10,677 nucleotides of DNA from an uncultured Clostridia bacterium (GTDB lineage: Bacteria; Bacillota; Clostridia; Oscillospirales; Acutalibacteraceae), in contig CAMHOI010000022.1 of the NCBI GenBank assembly GCA_946186725.1, positions 1 through 10,677 on the forward strand. Reading direction: 5' to 3'. Both the position numbers and the translations under genes were made by a program. Each line of letters opens with the position of its first letter. Positions within the stretch are counted from its first letter, which is position 1. Under the pieces are notes generated by a model. It ran no database searches. It was not told the DNA's origin and saw only the letters and a program-made list of their open reading frames with translations. This document shows, in pieces, positions 5,366 through 10,677 of the stretch.

Positions 5366-5387
5366 GTTATCAAGGGAGGAAAAGGAT

Positions 5388-6392
5388 ATGATCGTCGTAC
5401 TCAAGCCCAACGTCGGAGAGGAAAAAAGAGAGCAGCTGATGGACTGGCTCAAGAGCATGGATCTGGCCGTCCACGTCTCCGAGGGCGCCTATCAGACCGT
5501 GCTCGGCCTCATCGGGGACACCAGCAAGGTGGACATGGATCTGATCGCCAGCTTGGACATTGTGGAATCGGTCAAGCGCGTCAGCGAGACCTTCAAATGC
5601 TGCAACCGCAAATTCCACCCCGAGGACACCGTCGTCCGGGTGGGAGACGCCAGGATCGGCGGCGGGCATTTCTGCCTGATCGCGGGTCCCTGCTCGGTGG
5701 AGAGCGAGGAGCAGATCGTGGCGGTCGCCCGGGCCGTCAAGGCGGCGGGCGCCGATCTGCTGCGCGGGGGCGCCTTCAAGCCCCGCACCTCTCCCTACGA
5801 TTTTCAGGGGCTACACGCGGACGGCATCCGTCTGCTCAAGCTGGCCAGAGAGGCGACCGGGCTGCCCATCGTGACCGAGATCATGAGCGCGAGCGATCTG
5901 CCTCTGTTCGAGGACGTGGACGTCCTGCAGGTGGGAGCGCGGAATATGCAGAACTTCGATCTGCTCAAGGAGCTGGGGCAGACGGGCAAGCCCATCCTGC
6001 TCAAGCGGGGGCTGGCCAACACCCTCAAGGAGCTGCTCATGAGTGCCGAATACATCATGGCCAGCGGCAATGAGAACGTCATCCTCTGCGAGCGGGGCAT
6101 CCGCACTTACAGCGATTACCTGCGCAACACGCTGGATCTGTCGGCGGTGCCCATGCTGCACGAATTGTCTCATCTGCCCGTCATCGTCGATCCCAGCCAC
6201 GCCACCGGAATCGCCCGCATGGTGCCGCCCATGGCGCTCGCGGCGACGGCCTGCGGCTGCGACGGGCTCATCATCGAGGTGCACAACGATCCCTCCCACG
6301 CCCTGTGCGACGGAGCGCAATCCCTCAGGCCGGAGGAGTACGCCGCGCTGGTGGGGCGCATCCGCGCCGTGCGCGAGGCCGCGACATGTTAG
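5388..6392 (+). CDS. aroF: 3-deoxy-7-phosphoheptulonate (DAHP) synthase with N-terminal ferredoxin-like regulatory domain
   Basis: Condenses phosphoenolpyruvate with erythrose 4-phosphate to DAHP, the entry to the shikimate pathway. The 334 residues follow the type I-beta, Thermotoga-like architecture: a regulatory domain at about 1-68 (MIVVLKP to VESVKRV) and the TIM barrel after FHPEDTVVRVGD (76-87). Catalytic motifs: AGPCSVE (99-105), LRGGAFKPRTSPY (125-137), LLKRG (204-208), CERGIRT (234-240), DPSHATG (268-274) and EVH (297-299). The four expected metal ligands are Cys102, His271, Glu297 and Asp308; Lys131 and Arg133 bind the phosphates. In the Thermotoga enzyme this N-terminal domain gives feedback inhibition by Tyr and Phe, so similar control is likely here. 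The start ATG has GGGAGG 8 bases upstream; a TTG at 5364 in the same frame lies in the terminator U run and is rejected. First structural gene after the attenuator. Confidence 0.96.
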   Translation: MIVVLKPNVGEEKREQLMDWLKSMDLAVHVSEGAYQTVLGLIGDTSKVDMDLIASLDIVESVKRVSETFKCCNRKFHPEDTVVRVGDARIGGGHFCLIAGPCSVESEEQIVAVARAVKAAGADLLRGGAFKPRTSPYDFQGLHADGIRLLKLAREATGLPIVTEIMSASDLPLFEDVDVLQVGARNMQNFDLLKELGQTGKPILLKRGLANTLKELLMSAEYIMASGNENVILCERGIRTYSDYLRNTLDLSAVPMLHELSHLPVIVDPSHATGIARMVPPMALAATACGCDGLIIEVHNDPSHALCDGAQSLRPEEYAALVGRIRAVREAATC

Positions 6393-7216
6393 TGGGCGTG
6401 GTCGGCCTGGGGCTGATCGGCGGCTCCTTCGCCAAGGCCTACGCCAAGGCGGGGGCCGAGGTGCTGGCCTACGATCTTGACCCCTCGGTCACCCGTTTCG
6501 CCATACTCAGCGGATGCGTCAAGGGGGAACTGACCGACGACAAGCTGAAGGACTGCGACCTGATCCTGATCTGCACCTACCCCGCCGCGGCGGTGCGCTT
6601 TCTGGAGGACAAGGGGCCGCTCTTCGGGGATAAGCCCGCGGTGGTGGACTGCTGCGGCACCAAGCGGGAGGTCGCGCGGCGCGGCATGGCCGTCGCCGGG
6701 AAGCATGGATTCCTCTACGTCGGCGGGCACCCCATGGCGGGGACCCAGTTCTCCGGCTTCAAGCACGCGAGGGCCGACCTCTTCAAGGGGGCGCCCATGG
6801 TGATCGTGCCGCCCCGCTTTGACGACGCGGCGCTGCTGGACCGGATCAAGGGACTGATGATGCCGGCCGGGTTTGCGGCGATCTCCGTAACCACCGCCGA
6901 GGAGCACGACCGCGTGATCGCGTTCACCTCCCAGCTCGCCCATCTGGTGTCGAGCGCCTATATCAAGAGCCCCACCGCCCGCGCCCACAAGGGCTTCTCG
7001 GCGGGCAGCTACAAGGATATGACCCGGGTGGCGTGGCTCAACCCCGAGATGTGGGCGGAGCTGTTCCTGGACGACCGGGACTATCTCATCGGAGAGGTCG
7101 ATTCCCTCATCGGGCACCTGGAAGAATACCGCGACGCCCTGCGAGCGGACGACCGTGAAACCCTCACGGCCCTGCTGGCCGAGGGCAAAGCCATCAAGGA
7201 AGAGGTCGACGGATAA
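6386..7216 (+). CDS. tyrA: Prephenate dehydrogenase
   Basis: Oxidatively decarboxylates prephenate to 4-hydroxyphenylpyruvate, the last precursor of tyrosine. A 276-residue protein: the Rossmann domain begins at once with GLGLIGGS (7-14), and Asp30 at the end of the second strand (LAYDLDP) suggests NAD rather than NADP. GGHPMAGT (113-120) carries the catalytic His115. The helical dimerisation domain follows, with EEHDRVIAFTSQLAHLVSSA (172-191; His174 and His186) and AGSYKDMTRVA (206-216), whose Arg214 should bind the substrate. The C-terminal ACT domain found in Bacillus TyrA is absent, so direct feedback by tyrosine may be weak, leaving control to AroF and attenuation. The canonical GSHPMAG has Gly instead of Ser here. 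The ATG at 6386 overlaps the aroF stop by 7 bases and has GAGG 7 bases upstream; longer readings into aroF are rejected because the glycine loop must sit at the N terminus. Confidence 0.94.
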   Translation: MLVGVVGLGLIGGSFAKAYAKAGAEVLAYDLDPSVTRFAILSGCVKGELTDDKLKDCDLILICTYPAAAVRFLEDKGPLFGDKPAVVDCCGTKREVARRGMAVAGKHGFLYVGGHPMAGTQFSGFKHARADLFKGAPMVIVPPRFDDAALLDRIKGLMMPAGFAAISVTTAEEHDRVIAFTSQLAHLVSSAYIKSPTARAHKGFSAGSYKDMTRVAWLNPEMWAELFLDDRDYLIGEVDSLIGHLEEYRDALRADDRETLTALLAEGKAIKEEVDG

Positions 7217-8275
7217 ATGAAGACCATCACCGTGCACGCCAGCCGCATCTATGACGTCCGCGTGGGGCAGGGACTCCTGTCCGGGACGGGCGAGACCCTG
7301 CGCGCGTTGGGCGCGGGAAGCCGGGTCGCGCTCGTGTCCGACGACAACGTCTTCCCGCTCTACGGAGAGAGGGCGGAAAAGAGTCTGACGCAGGCCGGCT
7401 TCACGGTCCTGCGCTTCGTCTTCCCCGCCGGGGAGAAGAGCAAAAATCTCGCCGTCTACGGCGCTCTGCTCAACGCGATGTGCGAGGCGGGGCTCTCCCG
7501 CTTCGACACGGTGGCCGCGCTCGGCGGCGGTGTAGTCGGCGATCTGGCCGGCTTTGCGGCCGCGACCTATCAGCGGGGGGCGGGCTTCATCCAGCTTCCG
7601 ACCTCCCTGCTGGCGGCGGTGGACTCCTCGGTCGGCGGCAAGACCGCCGTCGATCTGACGGCGGGCAAGAACCAGGTCGGCGCCTTCTATCAGCCCATGG
7701 CTGTGCTTTGCGATACGGACGTCTTTGCCACCCTGCCCGAGGAAGAAGTCCAAAACGGCGCCGCCGAGGTCGTCAAGACCGCGATGATCGCCGACGCCGC
7801 CCTCTTTGAGACGTTGGAGCGGGAGCCCGCGCGCGTCATCAGCGAGGAGACCGTGGCGCGGTGCGTGGCTGTCAAGCGCGACCACGTGGAGAAGGACGAG
7901 AGGGACCTCGGCGTGCGGATGATGCTCAACTTCGGGCACACCTTCGGTCACGCGGTCGAAGCGGTCAGCGGGTATACCGTGCCGCACGGGCGGGCCGTCG
8001 CCATGGGCATGGCCGCCGTCGCGCGAGCCGCTCACGCGATGGGATACTGCGACGAAAGCGTAGCGCGCCGTCTGACGGCGATGCTGGAGAAGGCCGGTCT
8101 GCCGACCGCTCTCCCCTACTCTGCCGAAGACCTGGCACGGGCTGCCGGAACCGACAAAAAGAGCGCGGGAGATCAGGTCCGTCTCATCGTCCCGCGCGCG
8201 ATCGGACGCTGCGACATTCTGAGCGTGGAAAAGAGCGCGCTGTCCGACTGGCTGAAGGCGGGTGGCGCCCGATGA
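7217..8275 (+). CDS. aroB: 3-dehydroquinate synthase
   Basis: Converts DAHP to 3-dehydroquinate, the second step of the shikimate pathway, using NAD and a divalent metal. The 352-residue protein shows the family's NAD-binding GGGVVGDLAGFAAATYQRG (103-121), PTSLLAAVDSSVGGKTAVD (128-146) and AGKNQVGAFYQP (149-160). The metal ligands are Glu184 in GAAEVVK, His241 in NFGHTFGHAVE and His257 in PHGRA. Length and motif order are ordinary. The ATG follows the tyrA TAA without a gap; a GGAAGAGG lies about 11 bases upstream, so translation probably depends partly on coupling. The stop overlaps the aroA start as ATGA. Confidence 0.97.
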   Translation: MKTITVHASRIYDVRVGQGLLSGTGETLRALGAGSRVALVSDDNVFPLYGERAEKSLTQAGFTVLRFVFPAGEKSKNLAVYGALLNAMCEAGLSRFDTVAALGGGVVGDLAGFAAATYQRGAGFIQLPTSLLAAVDSSVGGKTAVDLTAGKNQVGAFYQPMAVLCDTDVFATLPEEEVQNGAAEVVKTAMIADAALFETLEREPARVISEETVARCVAVKRDHVEKDERDLGVRMMLNFGHTFGHAVEAVSGYTVPHGRAVAMGMAAVARAAHAMGYCDESVARRLTAMLEKAGLPTALPYSAEDLARAAGTDKKSAGDQVRLIVPRAIGRCDILSVEKSALSDWLKAGGAR

Positions 8276-9525
8276 CCCGCCTCGTTTCCCCAGGCGCGCG
8301 GCAGGGAGAGATCGCCGCTCCCGCCTCCAAGTCGGCGGCGCACCGCCTGCTGATCGGGGCGGCGCTGGCCGACGGGCCGAGCGAACTGAACTGCCGCGGG
8401 ATCTCCCGCGACATCGAGGCGACGGTCGCCTGCCTGCGGGCGCTGGGCGCCGACATTCAAATCCAAGACGAGCGGATCCGCGTCCTGCCCCTGACGGGCG
8501 CGCAGGAGGGCGAGGCCCTTCTGCCCTGCGGGGAAAGCGGGTCGACGCTGCGCTTCCTGCTCCCCGTGGCGGGGGCGCTGGGGCGCAAGGTCACCTTCCG
8601 CATGGAGGGACGGCTGCCCGAGCGGCCCCACGGCGCGCTGACCGGGGCGCTGGCCGCCCACGGCATGACGATCGCGCAGGAGGGCGCGCTGCTCCGGTGT
8701 GAGGGGCGGCTGACGCCCGGGGAATACGAGATCCCGGGGGACGTTTCCTCCCAGTTCATTTCGGGACTGCTCTTCGCGCTGGCGCTTCTGCCGGGCGACA
8801 GCGTCCTGCGCGTGACGGGGCGGCGGGAGTCCTCCGGCTACGTCGCCATGACCGAGGCCGCGCTCGCCCGCTTCGGGATCGCATACGAGAAGGGCGACGA
8901 CCTCTGGCGCACGGCCGGCGGGGCTGTCTACCGCTCCCCCGGCGGGATCGACGTCGAGGGCGACTGGTCGGGTGCCGCCTTCTTCCTCTGCATGGGGGCG
9001 GCCTCGCCCGGCGGGATCGCGGTGCACGGACTTTCCGCCGACACCCGGCAGGGCGACCGGCGCATCCTGGACGTTTTGCGGGGCTTCGGCGCCCGTGTGG
9101 AAGAGAAGGAGGACGCCGTCCTTGTCGGCCGTCACCGACTGATCGGGCAGACGGTGGACGCCGCCGACGTTCCCGATCTGGTGCCCACCGTCGCGGCGCT
9201 CGCCGCGGGCGCTGAGGGCGAGACCCGCATTGTCAACGCCGGACGGCTCCGCTACAAGGAATCCGACCGATTGGCGACCACGCAGGCCATGCTGACCGCC
9301 CTGGGCGCCGACGCGGTACAAACCGGCGACGGCCTGCTCATCCGGGGACAGCGGGCCCTTTCGGGCGGCAGAGCAGACGCGGCGGGCGATCATCGCATCG
9401 CCATGGCCGCCGCCGTGGCAGCGGCCTTTTGTCAGGGCCCCGTCGAGGTAACGGGGGCCGAGAGCGTAGAAAAATCTTACCCCGCGTTCTGGCGGGATCT
9501 GGAGCAATTGGAGGTGCTGAAATGA
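8272..9525 (+). CDS. aroA: 3-phosphoshikimate 1-carboxyvinyltransferase (EPSP synthase)
   Basis: Transfers the enolpyruvyl group of PEP to shikimate 3-phosphate, step six of the pathway. It has 417 residues in the two-domain inside-out barrel fold. Visible motifs: PASKSAAHR (17-25) with substrate-binding Lys20, Ser21 and Arg25, CGESGSTLRFL (86-96) as PEP loop, ERPHGAL (117-123), GDVSSQFISGLL (156-167), VPDLVPTVAALA (300-311) with catalytic Asp302, RYKESDRL (327-334) with Glu330, and GDHRIAMA (372-379). The PEP loop has GESGSTLRF where the E. coli enzyme has GNAGTAMRP, so the position of E. coli Pro101 is Phe95. The ATG at 8272 overlaps the aroB stop; upstream in-frame sequence only shadows aroB. 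The ribosome site (GGGTGG near 8259-8264) is weak, again consistent with coupled translation. The stop overlaps aroC as ATGA. Confidence 0.97.
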   Translation: MTRLVSPGARQGEIAAPASKSAAHRLLIGAALADGPSELNCRGISRDIEATVACLRALGADIQIQDERIRVLPLTGAQEGEALLPCGESGSTLRFLLPVAGALGRKVTFRMEGRLPERPHGALTGALAAHGMTIAQEGALLRCEGRLTPGEYEIPGDVSSQFISGLLFALALLPGDSVLRVTGRRESSGYVAMTEAALARFGIAYEKGDDLWRTAGGAVYRSPGGIDVEGDWSGAAFFLCMGAASPGGIAVHGLSADTRQGDRRILDVLRGFGARVEEKEDAVLVGRHRLIGQTVDAADVPDLVPTVAALAAGAEGETRIVNAGRLRYKESDRLATTQAMLTALGADAVQTGDGLLIRGQRALSGGRADAAGDHRIAMAAAVAAAFCQGPVEVTGAESVEKSYPAFWRDLEQLEVLK

Positions 9526-10586
9526 GCAGTACGATCGGCGACAACGTCCGGCTGACCCTCTTCGGGCAGTCCCACGCCCCCGCCGTTGGCATGACGCTGG
9601 AGGGCCTGCCCGCCGGCGAGACCGTCGACATGGCGGCGCTGGCCGCTTTCCTCAAGCGGCGGGCGCCGGGACAGAACGCCCTGTCCACCCCCCGCAGAGA
9701 GGCAGACGAGCCGGAATTCCTCTGCGGGCTCGTCAACGGCGTCACCTGCGGCACGCCCGTCACCGCCATCATCCGCAACACCGACACACGCCCGGGCGAC
9801 TACGACTCGCTCAAGGTCGTCCCCCGCCCCGGTCACGCCGACTACACCGCCCAGGTCAAGTTCGGCGGCGCGCAGGACGCGGCGGGCGGCGGACATTTTT
9901 CGGGCCGGCTGACCGCGCCGCTGTGCGTGGCGGGCGGCATCTGCAAGCAGCTGCTCGAAAAGGAGGGCGTGGTCATCCTCTCCCGCATCGCCGCCGTCGC
10001 GGGGATTGAGGACGAGGGCGCGCTGACCGCCTCCACCGCCGAAAAGGCCTTCCCCACGGTCAGCGACGAGCGGGGAGAAGCCATGCAGGCCGCCATTCTC
10101 GCCGCGAAGGCGGAGGGCGACTCGGTAGGCGGGATCGTGGAATGCGCCGTGATCGGCCTGCCCGCCGGCGTGGGCGACCCCATCTTTGACGGGATGGAGA
10201 ACCGCGTGGCGCGCATGATCTTCGGCATCCCCGCCGTCAAGGGGCTGGAATTCGGCGACGGATTCGCCCTGGCCGCCATGAGGGGGAGCGAGAGCAACGA
10301 CCCCTTCTGCGTGCGGGAGGGGCGGGTCGAGACCGTAACCAACCGCTGCGGCGGCATCCTCGGCGGGATCACCGACGGGATGCCTCTGACCTTCCGTGTG
10401 GCCTTTAAGCCCACCCCGTCCATCGCCAAGTCCCAACAAAGCGTCGATCTGGAAACCCTGCGGCCCGTGGCGCTGCGCGTGCCCGGGCGGCACGATCCCT
10501 GCGTGGTGCCGCGCGCGGTGCCCTGCGTGGAGGCGGCGGCCGCGCTGGCCGTTTACGACGCCCTGCTGGAAAGGAGAAAAGCATGA
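9522..10586 (+). CDS. aroC: Chorismate synthase
   Basis: Removes phosphate from EPSP by trans-1,4 elimination to give chorismate, using reduced FMN. The 354-residue length is standard. Motifs: LTLFGQSHAPAVG (11-23) with active-site His18, the RRAPGQ region (46-51), RPGHADYT (102-109) with the second active-site His105, FGGAQDAAGGGHFSGR (114-129), and near the C terminus RHDPCVVPRAVPCVEA. The flavin-loop stretch reads GGGHFSGR where the E. coli type has GGGRSSAR. Its ATG overlaps the aroA stop (ATGA) and has a strong GGAGGTG (9510-9516) 5 bases upstream, the best ribosome site inside the operon, so this gene may be expressed above its neighbours. It is unknown whether the enzyme makes its own reduced flavin. 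Confidence 0.97.
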   Translation: MSSTIGDNVRLTLFGQSHAPAVGMTLEGLPAGETVDMAALAAFLKRRAPGQNALSTPRREADEPEFLCGLVNGVTCGTPVTAIIRNTDTRPGDYDSLKVVPRPGHADYTAQVKFGGAQDAAGGGHFSGRLTAPLCVAGGICKQLLEKEGVVILSRIAAVAGIEDEGALTASTAEKAFPTVSDERGEAMQAAILAAKAEGDSVGGIVECAVIGLPAGVGDPIFDGMENRVARMIFGIPAVKGLEFGDGFALAAMRGSESNDPFCVREGRVETVTNRCGGILGGITDGMPLTFRVAFKPTPSIAKSQQSVDLETLRPVALRVPGRHDPCVVPRAVPCVEAAAALAVYDALLERRKA

Positions 10587-10677
10587 ACCGAGACGAGATC
10601 CGTGAAAGAATCGACCGTGTGGACGAGGAGATCGTCCGGCTCTTTTCCGAGCGGATGGCCCTCGCCGCCGAGATCGC
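10583..10677 (+). CDS. Chorismate mutase domain protein, N-terminal fragment (cut by window edge)
   Basis: The last 95 bases encode the first 31 residues of a protein whose ATG overlaps the aroC stop as ATGA and has AAGGAG 6 bases upstream. MNRDEIRERIDRVDEEIVRLF is the first helix of an AroQ-type chorismate mutase, with the recurring IDxxDxxIxxLxxxR pattern; Arg24 matches the helix-1 arginine that binds the substrate. AroQ converts chorismate to prephenate, which the TyrA of this operon needs. The gene may be a stand-alone mutase or a fusion with prephenate dehydratase (PheA), as is common in this context; the window ends before this can be seen. Confidence 0.85.
   Translation, partial: MNRDEIRERIDRVDEEIVRLFSERMALAAEI

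Noticed and set aside
5171..5387. T-box riboswitch in the aroF leader
   Set aside because: The conserved T-box sequence (AGGGTGGNACCGCG type) and a long stem I with a specifier loop are not present; the leader peptide and terminator explain the region better.
6389..8035. Very long open frame on the minus strand opposite tyrA and aroB
   Set aside because: It is an antisense shadow caused by high GC at third codon positions; the sequence is low-complexity, with no ribosome site or recognisable domain, while the plus strand encodes two clear enzymes.
1..10677. Mobile elements, CRISPR arrays, phage or defence genes
   Set aside because: No repeats with regular spacers, transposase, integrase, attachment sites or defence domains were seen; every long coding stretch is explained by metabolic or lipid genes.

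Overview
This is a GC-rich window with Gram-positive style signals: strong GGAGG ribosome sites, and TTGACA/TATAAT-like promoters with 17-bp spacers. The gene set and the protein variants (Thermotoga-type DAHP synthase, type III pantothenate kinase, ECF S component) suggest a high-GC anaerobic member of the Bacillota, probably class Clostridia. The species cannot be told from the sequence.

Left part (1-855): the C-terminal third of an acyl-CoA synthetase-like AMP-binding enzyme enters from the left edge on +. It converges on a tRNA-Ser(CGA) gene on the minus strand, and the two share one bidirectional hairpin terminator (674-700).

Middle-left (855-5121), all on minus and read right to left: a lipid cluster comprising a CDP-alcohol phosphatidyltransferase, a flippase-like LPG-synthase-TM protein and an acyl-ACP thioesterase, joined by 4-base ATGA stop/start overlaps. 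Next comes a coaX-ECF S component pair, probably for pantothenate salvage and CoA synthesis, whose promoter -35 box contains the thioesterase stop codon. No terminator is visible between these units or before the tRNA, so read-through along the whole chain is possible.

Right part (5142-10677), on +: an aromatic amino acid operon, aroF-tyrA-aroB-aroA-aroC and the start of a chorismate mutase gene. All genes abut or overlap by 4-7 bases. Together they cover the first step of the shikimate pathway (DAHP), steps 2, 6 and 7 (DHQ, EPSP, chorismate), and the chorismate mutase and prephenate dehydrogenase steps toward tyrosine and, possibly, phenylalanine.

The most interesting element lies between the divergent promoters and aroF. 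A strong promoter drives a 24-codon leader peptide with the Tyr/Phe-rich run SYEYYRFYF. It is followed by a textbook set of mutually exclusive RNA helices: 1:2 at 5228-5235/5287-5294, 2:3 at 5280-5294/5335-5349, and 3:4, an 11-bp terminator with six T at 5332-5365. This looks like ribosome-mediated attenuation of the shikimate operon by charged Tyr/Phe tRNA, in a group where T-boxes are the usual solution.
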